Shown here one piece after another: positions 49,108 through 58,400 of a DNA stretch of 64,000 nt. Within the stretch, counting starts at the first letter, position 1. Each line of letters begins with the position of its first letter. The DNA lies in assembly GCA_965221205.1 (NCBI GenBank), contig OZ244870.1:3720001-3784000 (forward strand). The letters run 5' to 3'. The DNA is from CBDFMG01 sp965221205 [NCBI: bacterium] (GTDB lineage: Bacteria; SM23-31). The position numbers were made by a program, and so were the translations under genes. The notes under the pieces were generated by a model. The model was not told where the DNA came from. It ran no database searches and saw only the letters and a list, made by a program, of their open reading frames with translations.

Positions 49108-49821
49108 TTACATTACCTTTGGACAATACTTATTCAGATAGCAATCATCGCATTTTGGATTATGGGCTTTGCACCAGTTAGTTCCTATTTCCCAGCAAGG
49201 CCAATCCAATATGCCAGGATATTGAGGATTAATTTCTCTTGCACAATAAATAATTTCATTTTCACCCGCATCCTTTGATATAAAACCTAATCTTCTTAAG
49301 ACTCTTTTAACATGAACGTCCGGTGAAATATCTATACTAATATAGTCCTTCATCGGAATTTTAAAATGTCTTGCTAAAATATTTGCCGCCATAGTTGATA
49401 CCTTAATGCCCGCACCTTCAAATTCAAGAAAGCGTCTTACAATTGTCGCGCTGCCTGGTTTGTTTTTCCAAATATTTGAAGCATCCCTGCTATATATTTC
49501 GTCTATTTTCTTTATTGCACGATATACTCTTTCGGCCATTTTTTCATTGAATCTATGAAGATTCTTTACTTTGAATATTCGTTCTATTTGATCCAAATCA
49601 AGTTCTACAAGCCTGCCAAACTCAAAGCCACCAATATATTTGGAAATTTTATACGGTATAATCCAAGCTCGTTCAGCCGGTATTTGCATATCCATCAGAC
49701 AGGCTATGACATATGCATGGGGGTATTTTTCAATATTATTTAATAAATTATCTGCTTCATGATCTCCAGAGAGTTTCTCCCTTTTATTATGTTTGTTTAA
49801 TAAACTTTGGGATTGATACAC
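49108..49821 (-). CDS. Endonuclease III-like HhH-GPD DNA glycosylase with 4Fe-4S cluster
   Basis: 237 residues of the Nth/MutY superfamily. The helix-hairpin-helix is FEGAGIKVSTMAANIL (Lys in the position of the EndoIII catalytic lysine), followed by SPDVHVKRVLRRLGF with the catalytic Asp. The C-terminus carries the cluster ligands Cys217, 224, 227 and 233 (C-x6-C-x2-C-x5-C). The start is probably GTG 49821. It is not a standard Nth, as the N-terminal part is unlike the housekeeping enzyme. Located beside methyltransferase remnants, where mismatch glycosylases that repair deaminated methylcytosine are known to occur; that role is inference. Confidence 0.85.
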   Translation of the reverse strand: MYQSQSLLNKHNKREKLSGDHEADNLLNNIEKYPHAYVIACLMDMQIPAERAWIIPYKISKYIGGFEFGRLVELDLDQIERIFKVKNLHRFNEKMAERVYRAIKKIDEIYSRDASNIWKNKPGSATIVRRFLEFEGAGIKVSTMAANILARHFKIPMKDYISIDISPDVHVKRVLRRLGFISKDAGENEIIYCAREINPQYPGILDWPCWEIGTNWCKAHNPKCDDCYLNKYCPKVM

Positions 49822-49831
49822 CTATTTACAC
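49816..49831 (+). repeat. 16-bp inverted repeat, left member
   Basis: ATACACCTATTTACAC here is the exact reverse complement of 54114-54129. The pair encloses the IS1595 element, both candidate toxin-antitoxin pairs and the PEGA lipoprotein. Sixteen bases in an AT-rich region could coincide by chance. Confidence 0.4.
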
Positions 49832-49856
49832 TAAATTACACTATTAAACTACACTA
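49827..49856 (+). repeat. Three TACACTA iterons
   Basis: TACACTA occurs at 49827, 49837 and 49850, with a partial fourth copy (TACA) at 49860, spaced 10-13 bp. This is just upstream of the glycosylase start and 90 bp before the transposase gene, so it could be an operator or part of an IS end. Confidence 0.4.
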
Positions 49857-49955
49857 AACTACATGGACAAAAAAGTTGTTAAGTTATTGTAAATAAAGGA
49901 ACTTATAGTACTTGGAGGGCGTTTAATATGTAACTACAAAGAGAGAGGGAAAATC

Positions 49956-50864
49956 ATGAAAAGTATTGTTGGTATGATAGATCGTTATGGAGATGAGCGT
50001 TCGTGTGAAAAACAGTTACAGTCGATTTTATGGCGTGATTCTGAATATTGTCCGCATTGTGGTAATGTAAAAATTTATCATTGTGCGGGAGGCCGGCGGT
50101 TCCGTTGTGCGAGTTGCAAAAAGGATTTCAGTATTAAGACGGGGACTATTTTTCATGATTCAAAGATTTCTTTGCGTAAGTGGTTTTTTGCAATTCACAT
50201 GGTAACTACGCATAAAAAGAGCATGAGTTCTTATCAGTTAGCGAGAGATTTACAGGTTACTCAGAAGACTGCTTATTACATGCTTCACAGGATACGGGAA
50301 TCTGTAAGGAATGAGGATTTTATTGTTTCTTTTTCGGGTACAGTTGAAATAGATGATACGTATATTGGAGGGAAGGAAAAGAATAAGCATAGTTCTAAGC
50401 GGGTTGGTAAAACGCAGGGCAGGAGCGTAAAAACAAAAGAGCCGGTATTTGGCATGGTTGAAAGGTTTTCTGGGAAGGTTAAGGCGGAGCAGGTTTCTCG
50501 TGTTGATCGGGAGACTATTGAAAAGCGGTTGTTATCGTATGTTAATATAGGTTCTCGGGTTATTTCTGATGAGTGGAAGGCTTACAATAGATTGGGTGAT
50601 TTGTATAATCATGAAAGTATTAATCACAGTCGGCATGAGTATGTACGGGGTGAAATTCATACTAATACGATAGAGGGGTTTTGGGCGATTTTGAAGCGGT
50701 CGATTTACGGGATACATCATTTTGTGAGTGCGAAGCATCTCCAGCGGTATATCAATGAGCAGATTTTCAGGTATAATAATCGTGGAGATCATGTGGCTAT
50801 GTTTAACATGATATTAGAGCGTGTCGGGGGCAAGAAATTATCATATAAGGAATTGACGGGGTAA
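49956..50864 (+). CDS. IS1595-family transposase, intact
   Basis: 302 residues. N-terminal zinc ribbon (CPHCGNVKIYHC, FRCASCKKDFSI) then the ISXO2-like DDE domain: VEIDDTYIGGKEKNKH (first acidic residues), VISDEWKAYNRL, and TIEGFWAILKRSIYGIHHFVS with HLQRYINEQIFRYN at the end. Good ribosome-binding site GAGAGAGGG before ATG 49956. The only whole copy of its family in the window, different in sequence from the relics at 2.4, 23, 32 and 42 kb. Terminal inverted repeats could not be fixed by eye. Confidence 0.92.
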   Translation: MKSIVGMIDRYGDERSCEKQLQSILWRDSEYCPHCGNVKIYHCAGGRRFRCASCKKDFSIKTGTIFHDSKISLRKWFFAIHMVTTHKKSMSSYQLARDLQVTQKTAYYMLHRIRESVRNEDFIVSFSGTVEIDDTYIGGKEKNKHSSKRVGKTQGRSVKTKEPVFGMVERFSGKVKAEQVSRVDRETIEKRLLSYVNIGSRVISDEWKAYNRLGDLYNHESINHSRHEYVRGEIHTNTIEGFWAILKRSIYGIHHFVSAKHLQRYINEQIFRYNNRGDHVAMFNMILERVGGKKLSYKELTG

Positions 50865-51021
50865 AAAGATTTATATATTCGGGTTTTTTAGGTTGCTATT
50901 CTAAGAATATCTTATTATAGTAAATAGTAAATTGAGAAGAAAAACCGTGAATACAAGTGATATGTTATGGTATTTCTTTTGATATTTTTGTTTTAAATCC
51001 TCACCACAAAGCCTATTCAGT

Positions 51022-51567
51022 ATGATTGATGACAGCCGTGAAAAATTAATCAACATGATGATATTTTTCACGGAAAAAACAAAATATTGTGGCAAGACAA
51101 AACTGTTTAAATTGCTTAGTTTTTCTGACTTTGAGCACTTTCGGCAAACCGGTAAGTCTATTTCTGATTTGACATATAGCGCCTTCCAGTGGGGACCATT
51201 ATCAAAAGAGTTGTTTGCAGAAATGAAGAATCCTCCTGAAGATTTGAATAGTAGTATTTACATTCCATCCAAAAATGAAAGAAAAAAATATTTAAGACCA
51301 AAAAAAAGGTTTGAGGCTAAATACTTCACAGACAGAGAAATAGAAATTTTAGAAAAAATTGTGCATATATACAAAGAAGTTCGGGCAAACGATATAAGCA
51401 AGATGTCTCATGATAGAGAACTCCCATGGTATAAAACAGTAGAAGGAAAAGGGATGAGGCAAGAAATTGATTACTCTTTATCTTTAGATGAAAGCAGCCC
51501 TTCTAAAGAAGTAATTGCAACCATACAAGAAGAAAGAGATGAATTAAAATCAATGTTGTCTATATGA
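51022..51567 (+). CDS. Panacea (SocA/DUF4065) domain antitoxin
   Basis: 181 residues. TKLFKLLSFSDFEHFRQTGKSISDLTYSAFQWGP is the Panacea signature (KLxKLLYFxDFxHFxxTGxSITG...GP). Panacea proteins are antitoxins that pair with many unrelated toxins, the partner usually being the adjacent gene. The partner starts one base after the stop. A long acidic tail (SLDESSPSKEVIATIQEERDELK) follows the domain. The gene has weak upstream signals. Confidence 0.88.
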   Translation: MIDDSREKLINMMIFFTEKTKYCGKTKLFKLLSFSDFEHFRQTGKSISDLTYSAFQWGPLSKELFAEMKNPPEDLNSSIYIPSKNERKKYLRPKKRFEAKYFTDREIEILEKIVHIYKEVRANDISKMSHDRELPWYKTVEGKGMRQEIDYSLSLDESSPSKEVIATIQEERDELKSMLSI

Positions 51568-51568
51568 T

Positions 51569-51979
51569 ATGAACGCTGGAAATATCTATCATTACCCGAA
51601 TTATCCAATTAGTAATGTTAATACTAAAAACAAGTTTTTAGTATTATTAAACACTCCGATTATAGAATCTCATCCTCTTATATTTTGTCTTACTACTTCT
51701 CAAAGAAAACACAGAACTGATAAAGAATTTTGCCAACCAGAGCACAAAACATTCCTAATACTAAGTGGAAAAGACTTTTTCCATAAAAACACATGGCTCA
51801 TATTTGAAAATCTTGAATACATTACCAAACAAGACCTTGCCGATTTGCATTCGAAAAAGGGTCTTGTTTTGGTAGATACATTACAAGAAATTACCGTTAG
51901 GCAAATAAAAGACTGTCTAAAAAAGTTTGAAAAAGAAATTAAAAGACTGTATAGAGATTATTTATTTATTTTGGGTTGA
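51569..51979 (+). CDS. Putative Panacea-partner toxin
   Basis: 136 residues beginning MNAGNIYHYPNYPISNVNTK; KFLVLLNTP and FCLTTSQ followed by NTWLIFENLEYITKQDL suggest a PemK/MazF-like beta-barrel, where the start GxIYHYxxY and TTSQ would be the usual strands. A one-base gap to the antitoxin gene indicates coupled expression. If correct it would be a ribonuclease-type growth inhibitor. No close family can be named. Confidence 0.65.
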   Translation: MNAGNIYHYPNYPISNVNTKNKFLVLLNTPIIESHPLIFCLTTSQRKHRTDKEFCQPEHKTFLILSGKDFFHKNTWLIFENLEYITKQDLADLHSKKGLVLVDTLQEITVRQIKDCLKKFEKEIKRLYRDYLFILG

Positions 51980-51999
51980 TATACCTAAGGAGCTATCTT

Positions 52000-52140
52000 A
52001 TGACTAAACGAATATTTCCTGAGGGAATGGGGTTTCTCGAAGCTTTGAATATAATCATCAGGGCAAAACCCAAGAACTGGAAAAAGTCTGGTGTCAAGAA
52101 AAAGCCTCCTCCTCTGAGAAAAAAGTTACACGGGGAGTAA
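52000..52140 (+). CDS. 46-residue basic small ORF
   Basis: MTKRIFPEGMGFLEALNIII then RAKPKNWKKSGVKKKPPPLRKKLHGE, with AAGGAGC 8-10 bases upstream of the ATG. It follows the putative toxin by 20 bp. Its size, MTK start and Lys/Pro-rich end recall the 45-residue ORF at 48728-48865. No known family. Confidence 0.5.
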   Translation: MTKRIFPEGMGFLEALNIIIRAKPKNWKKSGVKKKPPPLRKKLHGE

Positions 52141-52203
52141 TTTTTTTGTTGCTATTACTGGTGTTAATCGATTCTAATATTAGAATAAAGAGATGGGTGT
52201 AAG

Positions 52204-52428
52204 ATGGATGATAATAAAAAGTTAAATGAGAGAGTTCTCAAGCTTACTGAAGAGTTTCAGGAACGGGAAATTAGAGCTTTGGAAGTAGATGATGAGATGG
52301 TTACTGAAGTAATTGGTAAGGCAACACAAGATGTCGTAACTCCTCTTGAGGACAAGTTTAAGGAGTGCACAGAAGGTATATTGGGAATGAAGAAGAAAAT
52401 AAGCCGAAATTCATACGCAAATAATTAA
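52204..52428 (+). CDS. Small acidic coiled-coil-like protein
   Basis: 74 residues, MDDNKKLNERVLKLTEEFQE..., heptad-like and charged, ending KKKISRNSYANN. The ATG is preceded by GATGGGTGTAAG. No family recognised. It follows the 46-residue ORF by 63 bp. Confidence 0.5.
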   Translation: MDDNKKLNERVLKLTEEFQEREIRALEVDDEMVTEVIGKATQDVVTPLEDKFKECTEGILGMKKKISRNSYANN

Positions 52429-52474
52429 CCTTGCATAGTGGCAAAATTTTCAAAACAGAGAAGGAGAATTTATT

Positions 52475-52558
52475 TTGAGAAAATCTTTAAAAGAGGGGCT
52501 ATTTAAGCCTTGCCCCCCCCCCCCCCCCCCCCTAGTTAAAACCTCTAAAGTGCTCTAA
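52475..52558 (+). other. Possible ORF crossing a poly-C tract
   Basis: AAGGAG lies 8-10 bp before a TTG at 52475. The frame reads MRKSLKEGLFKPC, six prolines, LVKTSKVL and a stop. The prolines come from the poly-C tract, so tract length sets the frame. A real gene is uncertain. Confidence 0.3.
52513..52532 (+). repeat. Poly-C homopolymer, 20 bases
   Basis: Twenty consecutive C in an AT-rich setting (TTG before, TAG after). Such tracts are classic slippage sites in contingency loci, but they also arise as assembly or sequencing artefacts. Confidence 0.9.
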
Positions 52559-52607
52559 AACACTCTGTTAGGCATCAAATATTGGATTTTTACAGGTGAC
52601 CACGACT

Positions 52608-52640
52608 GCACTTTTATTTTTGATGAATAAATAAAAGTGC
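52608..52640 (+). promoter_or_regulatory. Strong hairpin upstream of the PEGA gene
   Basis: GCACTTTTATTT and AAATAAAAGTGC form a 12-bp perfect stem around a short loop, 80 bp upstream of the PEGA lipoprotein gene. No U-tract follows, so it may be an operator or an RNA element instead of a terminator. Confidence 0.55.
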
Positions 52641-52719
52641 TGTAAATTGACTTTTTTCTCATATGAGTAAGAAGTTCGTTTAATTACAAACCCCAACAAA
52701 AAGAGAAGGGAATTGCATC

Positions 52720-53172
52720 ATGAAAAGATTGAATTTGGTTTTTATTGCGTTGTTTTGTATGGCATCATTTGATTGTGCCACTATTTCAAGAGGAACTACA
52801 CAGGGTATTCGTTTCAATTCCATGCCTTCAGGGGCAAGAATAATTGTAAACGATGAAGATATGGGCAGCACGCCAACCACAATTACCTTGAAGAGATCAC
52901 GTGAATACAGGGTTGTCATTAAGAAGGAAAATTATGAAGATGTGACACTTAATATTACCAGAGAATTTAAAAAGGGAGCTGCCATTTGGGGAAATATTTT
53001 TTCTTGGGGTGTAATAGGTATGGTCGTAGATAATGCAAATGGGTCTGCTTATCAGCTTAGTCCTGAAGAGCTTAATGCTACTTTAGAAAATTCGGGTATG
53101 AGTCTTATAGATAATAATGATCCGGATTCTATTGTGGTTTATTTATTTACTAAAGAAGATTTGAAAAAATAG
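52720..53172 (+). CDS. PEGA-domain lipoprotein
   Basis: 150 residues. Signal ending ASFDC (lipobox), then a PEGA-like domain (FNSMPSGARIIVNDEDMGSTPTTITLKRSREYRVVIKKENYEDV), in which the Pro-x-Gly-Ala turn is typical. A hydrophobic segment (WGNIFSWGVIGMVVD) and an acidic tail follow. Probably a periplasmic surface-layer or cell-wall binding protein. AGAAGGGAATTGC is the ribosome-binding region and a clear terminator follows the stop by 36 bp. Confidence 0.85.
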   Translation: MKRLNLVFIALFCMASFDCATISRGTTQGIRFNSMPSGARIIVNDEDMGSTPTTITLKRSREYRVVIKKENYEDVTLNITREFKKGAAIWGNIFSWGVIGMVVDNANGSAYQLSPEELNATLENSGMSLIDNNDPDSIVVYLFTKEDLKK

Positions 53173-53207
53173 TCGTAGGTGCAATAGGTTTGCTATGGGT
53201 TATGGAG

Positions 53208-53236
53208 CGGCCGGGACTTATTTCCGGCCGTTTTTT
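53208..53236 (+). terminator. Rho-independent terminator
   Basis: Stem CGGCCGG / CCGGCCG with a 9-base loop, followed by six T, just after the PEGA gene. High GC stem in an AT-rich region; a textbook terminator. Confidence 0.9.
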
Positions 53237-53363
53237 CCTGCAATGTAATTATATACTTGACATATAATATAGGGATTTGTACCTTTCATCGTAACTTCTG
53301 CTCTTGTCAAGAATTCAACTAAACATTTCTATCAAGATATAATATACAGCTAAAAAATATTGA

Positions 53364-53702
53364 ATGACGCACCATGGTCATGCCACCTTTGAATTTGAAA
53401 CTTCTGATTTTCAAAATAATGTTGTACGTTTGACAACGGATTGTGTGGAGCACGCGACTGATGGACATGGTGTTGAGCTGTATAATTATATAGATGACGT
53501 AAAAGATACTATTTTGAATCCTGATTTTACAGGAAAAAGTTGGGTTTATGCTTTAGATAGAATATACATACAGGAAAATAAAGGGGGAAGAAATTTTCTA
53601 AGAAAATATTTAGTAGTTGTCGTAAATAGCAACAATGATGTTGCAACTTTTTATTTTAGAAACGATAAGAATTTTAAGGATGTAGAAAGAGTCGCTAAAT
53701 GA
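53364..53702 (+). CDS. Possible BECR-fold toxin
   Basis: 112 residues. TTDCVEHATDGHGVELYNYIDDVKDTILNPDF followed by RKYLVVVVNSNNDVATFYFRND resembles small phage-barnase/EndoU/RelE (BECR)-like proteins (His-rich start, IxDTIxNPD, then a VVV-x-FYF beta core). The ATG overlaps nothing upstream; the gene overlaps the next start by 4 bp (ATGA). Assignment is tentative. Confidence 0.5.
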   Translation: MTHHGHATFEFETSDFQNNVVRLTTDCVEHATDGHGVELYNYIDDVKDTILNPDFTGKSWVYALDRIYIQENKGGRNFLRKYLVVVVNSNNDVATFYFRNDKNFKDVERVAK

Positions 53703-54103
53703 AAATTCTTAGATTTAAATATTTTTTTCCAACCGATAATCTTTTTATTCAAACGTCAGAAAAAAAATCACCAATAGGAACTGATGATTTTCAATATGAT
53801 GTGGTTCTATTTAGAGAAGATAAAACAAATGATATTGTTGGTATAGATATAAGTCATTTCATGGAATTTGATGAGGATCGCATTCAAATATCAAAAGAAG
53901 AAGCAATTGATTTTCAAAGAGAATTTAAAGTATTGAGAGAATTAATTAAGCTTCAGAAAGATATTATAAATCAACAAGATCAAGATATGGTTTTTCCCCA
54001 CTATTCTCTTGAAAAGAGTTCTCCTAAAGCAGTTACTCCTTCCCGTCATCTCGCCATCTCGCCATCTCGCCATCGTTCTGAAGGAGCGGTCATTTTAGGT
54101 TAG
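53699..54103 (+). CDS. Putative partner of the preceding gene, with a repeat-derived tail
   Basis: 134 residues. MKILRFKYFFPTDNLFIQT, then FQYDVVLFREDKTNDIVGIDISHF, a DUF2283-like pattern, often an antitoxin-type partner. From about residue 105 the sequence becomes PHYSLEKSSPKAVTPSRHLAISPSRHR, which comes from three CATCTCGC octamers at 54047-54070. This suggests the original stop was lost and the frame runs into repeat DNA. 4-bp overlap with the upstream gene. Confidence 0.5.
   Translation: MKILRFKYFFPTDNLFIQTSEKKSPIGTDDFQYDVVLFREDKTNDIVGIDISHFMEFDEDRIQISKEEAIDFQREFKVLRELIKLQKDIINQQDQDMVFPHYSLEKSSPKAVTPSRHLAISPSRHRSEGAVILG
54047..54070 (+). repeat. Octamer CATCTCGC x3
   Basis: Three exact tandem copies, with a CGTCATC before and a CATCG after. 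Sits at the 3' end of the preceding gene and encodes ISPSRHL-type residues. Confidence 0.85.
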
Positions 54104-54113
54104 TTTGTTCTTT

Positions 54114-54129
54114 GTGTAAATAGGTGTAT
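54114..54129 (-). repeat. 16-bp inverted repeat, right member
   Basis: GTGTAAATAGGTGTAT, exact reverse complement of 49816-49831, immediately next to the stop codon of the AbiJ-like gene. Confidence 0.4.
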
Positions 54130-55004
54130 TAGTCCCTTAATTTTATTCCAGCATTATTTGCCTTTACAATAAGATGATTTACAAATGCTGAACATGAGAC
54201 CAACATATATTTTGCATCTGCAAAATCTACAATATTAGAAGAATCAGTTATCGCATGCCGTACTCCATCTGCATCACTTGCGTATCCATATAACTTTTTC
54301 CACACCTCAATTAACGATCCGTGTATTGCTTTTGGTGATTTTTCTTTGAGGATATCTAAAGCTTTTCCCAATGATGCTTTCTCATCTCCAGTTATAATTC
54401 TGCACATTGTTTCTACAGCGGAAATAGATTCTTTTATTGAATTAGGGTAATCAGGATTTTCTCTCTTTGAAAGAAGCGACAATGCTCTTTCAATATGATA
54501 TTTTGCACCAGGAATAGCTGCTCAATGCTCTATCGATTCTTCAACTTCGCTGATTTCCGTTTTGTCAACTATTTGTACAATTTGAGTATCTACGAATCTA
54601 AAAGCGGATTTTTCCCCTTCAAAAGCACGGTTACATTCACTACAGAAATCAGCGATAAATACGTTTGTTTTATTTTCAGGATCTTCGGGATTATTAATTT
54701 GATTTTCACATTTGACTATAAATTCCAATAAATCATATATTCTATACCATTTAAGTTCTAAAAAAATACCTCTGTATCTACCTGAATTGCTGGTTCCAGG
54801 CATGTCATTAATTGGCTTTTTTAAAAAATCTTTCCAAATACTGTTTAATATGGATGCGTATGATTTGTTTTGCGTAGTTCGTTCAAAATAACTCGCAAAA
54901 AATATATTCCAAATTCGATTTCTCAGATCTTGATCAATATTATCAATTTGTAAAGGTTTTTCAGGTATAATTCCTGAACGTTCAGAAAATAATTTCTCCG
55001 CCAA
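54129..55004 (-). pseudogene. AbiJ-like abortive infection protein with one in-frame TGA
   Basis: Two open parts in the same phase, separated by TGA at 54522-54524. N-terminal part: FSERSGIIPEKPLQIDNIDQDLRNRIWNIFF, typical of the AbiJ-NTD4 domain. C-terminal part: GAKYHIERALSLLSKRENPDYPNSIKESISAVETM...LYGYASDADGVRHAI...FADAKYMLVSCSAFVNHLI, the HEPN-like AbiJ end with conserved DADGxRHA and SxSAFxNxLI. Repaired it would be ~291 residues. A nonsense change is the only lesion I see. HEPN proteins of this kind cleave RNA during phage attack. Confidence 0.85.
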
Positions 55005-55420
55005 CGGATTTTACTCCTGTAATAAATGGATGATATAGTAACCGAAATATTTTGGTTTAAGCGTTTCTGTGATAACTTTTGTTACTTTCATATGTTACAG
55101 TAAATTTAACAAAAAAGTACCGATTACCTAAGGAAATACGTCGATATTTCCAAAAATATTGCTGAATAAATTTATCCAAGTATACAATCACGCAAAATAA
55201 TTGTGCCATGGATAAGATAATACATATTTCCCAAAGCAATTTCAAAGCAAATACAGCTATTGAATTTACTGCTGTGAGAATTGTATTGCAATCAATAGAA
55301 TTGAAATTTACATTATCAGATTACATCAACTCATGGCTGATTCTTTCCGTTCGAAAGCGAACCAATCATTTTTTACATTGTGTCTATTAATAAAACCTAC
55401 ACACTAAAGAGGAGTACATT

Positions 55421-58400
55421 ATGCGTAGAGTAATGAAGCACGATTTGTTGCTCATATTTTCATGTGTTATCACTCTTTCCATGTTTATTATACATTCTGC
55501 TTACGGTTTTTATTTTCAATACCCGGTAGATAAAGATCCGCTGCCATTAAAGCCGACGAAGAATATTCAATTCACTACTGATGAAGTGACTTGGATGTCT
55601 TTGGATGTATCACCGGACGGAGAGAAAATCATTTTCGAGATTCTCGGTGACCTGTATACGCTGCCGATTACCGGCGGTAAAGCCGAACGAATTTCGAGCG
55701 GCATGGCCTACGACTCACAGCCGACATTTTCCCCGGATGGACTCCATGTGATATTTGTCAGTGACCGGGAGGGTTCTGATAATGTGTATATGCTCGATTT
55801 TGGCGAGACAATAACCGATTCATCACCAATTTCACACGAGTCAATTCTCCATCCGGTTACACAGGGTCGTGATATGTCATATGCATCACCCGTTCAGGAT
55901 CCGAGCACAGACTATGTTATTGTTTCACAAACCGACCGGTTTACCTGGATTGATGTCAGGCATACTCTATGGTTATACCATTTCGACACCGGCAAAGGGA
56001 TGCAATTGATTGCAGACGGCGAGCCGATTTACGGCCTCGGCCCCGTTTTCAGCAGTGACGGACGGTATGTCTATGCCTCCAATGACAGATCCGATGATGA
56101 AAATCGGTTTGGGCACCAAATCGAACAGTATGACCTTAAAACGAATACCCTTACCCGAATCACCAATCAACCCGGCGGCGGGATTCGGCCAGTAGTTTCA
56201 TCCGATAATAAATGGCTTGTCTACGGTTCCCGTTTGGATGGGCAAACCGGTTACCGATTGCTCAATCTGGAGACTAATGAAGACACGTGGCTTGCATATC
56301 CTGTTCAGCGCGACAGGCAGGAAGCAGTCTGGATGGGAACATCATCGGACCTCATGCCAGGCTATTCCTTTACACACGACAATTCTGCTATCATCACTTC
56401 GTTTGAAGGAAAAATGTACCGTGTTGAAATACCCTCTGGTGCTATATCCGAAATACCATTTGAAGCAGATATCAACATTGCCATTGCACCGCGTATCCAT
56501 TCTGAAAAGCAGCTGCACGAAGGCCCTGTTCAGGTACGGCAATTCAGATATCCTGCCTTATCACCGGATGGATCACGTGTCACTTTTTCCGCGGTTCACC
56601 GGCTTTATGTGAAAGATCTTCCTGACGGAGACCTCCGTCAGATAGCCGAGATGGATGAGCATCAATTCAACCCTTCATGGAGCCCCGACGGAAGACAGAT
56701 TGCTTTTGTAACATGGTCCGATGCAGATGGTGGTCACCTGTACACAGTCAATGTAAATGGACAGAATGTCAAACAAATCAGTCAGGAAAAATCATTCTTT
56801 ACAAATCCGATTTGGACACCCGACGGAACGGAAATTGTTGTGTCCTACCGGAGACTGAACGAAAATAGCGGTTTACATCTTGTCCGTTTTCCTGCCGGTG
56901 GTGGCGATGCAGAATATATTGCGCCTCTGGAAGGTCGTCTGGCCCATTTTGCTGATCAGCCCGACCGTATTTATATGTACGCAGATGGTGACGGCCTGAT
57001 CTCGATCGCACTTGACGGCTCTGATCGGCGGGTTCATCTGAAAGCATTTGGAAGACGGCGTTCTCTCGGCCCAGGTGGTCCACGACCTGCTTCTGATATT
57101 TTTATGGGGCCGAATGGTGAGTATGCGCTCGTTCGTGCTGATTACAATATCTACCGTGTACAATTACCGCTTGTCGGTGGAGAAAACACCCCTATTATTT
57201 CGGTTACGGAACCTGACAATGCAATTTTGCAGAAATTGAATACACTCGGCACCCATTTTATTAACTGGGGACCGGAAGGAAATGAAGCGATCTGGTCGCT
57301 CGGAACAACGCTTTTCCGGTATAACTTTGAAGATGCCCAAGGAGACGATCAGTACGAAGCCAAGCAGACTCGTATCGATATTTCGCTGCCTCAGGAGCAG
57401 GGAATTGGGACTATCGTATTGCGCGGCGCACATATTTTGACAATGGATCCCGGTGCAGCAAATGACGGTGTTATCGAAAACGGAGCGGTCGTTATCGAAG
57501 ACAACCGAATTGCCAACGTTGGTAGAAATTCTTCCATACAGACTCCTTCAGGAGCACATGAAATGGATGTCTCAGGAATGACTATCCTGCCAGGATTTAT
57601 TGATCTCCATGCACATCCGAGACTGAATGGCGGAATTACTATGACTGAAGGAATTCAATCTACAATGCCATGGCCCTATCTCGCAAATCTCTCACTTGGT
57701 GTTACGACAATGCGTGAAGCACAGGCAGGTAACACCGGCGATTTGACTTATCTCGATGCTCTTGCGGCCGGAGACATAACTGGACCACGCTTGCTCACCA
57801 CCGGGCCTGGGATATTTAACGACACCAATGTACAAAATCTCGATGACGCACGGAAGGTCATACAGAGATATGCCGAGTATTACCGAAACAATACAGTGAA
57901 ACAGTACCTTGCCGGTGACAGGACACAGCGGCAGCTTCTCAGTATCGCTTCGCGCGAATACGGGATCATCCCGACAACCGAGGGAGCTGATATGCGGCTC
58001 CAGCTCACTCAAATATTTGACGGCTATTCTCTAGAGCATGTACTTCCCCATTTTCCTGTGTATAAAGATGTTATTGAATTGACAGCACAGTCGGGAATAT
58101 TTTATACCCCAACCATTGTCGTCGATATTTCACCACGGTCTGAGCAGTACTGGTGGACGCGCACTGATGTTCACGGAATGCCGAAATTGCAGCGGTTTTT
58201 TCCACACGATGTGCTCGACCGGACAACGCTGCAAAAACCGTGGTATCATGAAGACGATTTTCAATTTAAACATTATGGCAAACAGGTTAAGGTCATCGCC
58301 GATGCAGGTGGAAATATCGGGGTCGGCAGTCACGGCGAGATGCAGGGATTGTCATTCCATTGGGAAATCTGGAACATTCAGTCCGGCGGAATGTCAGAGC

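Noticed and set aside
17440-54524. Recoding of TGA, TAG or TAA as sense codons
   Set aside because: In-frame stops of all three types occur once each or twice, while intact genes use all three as terminators; no recoding pattern.
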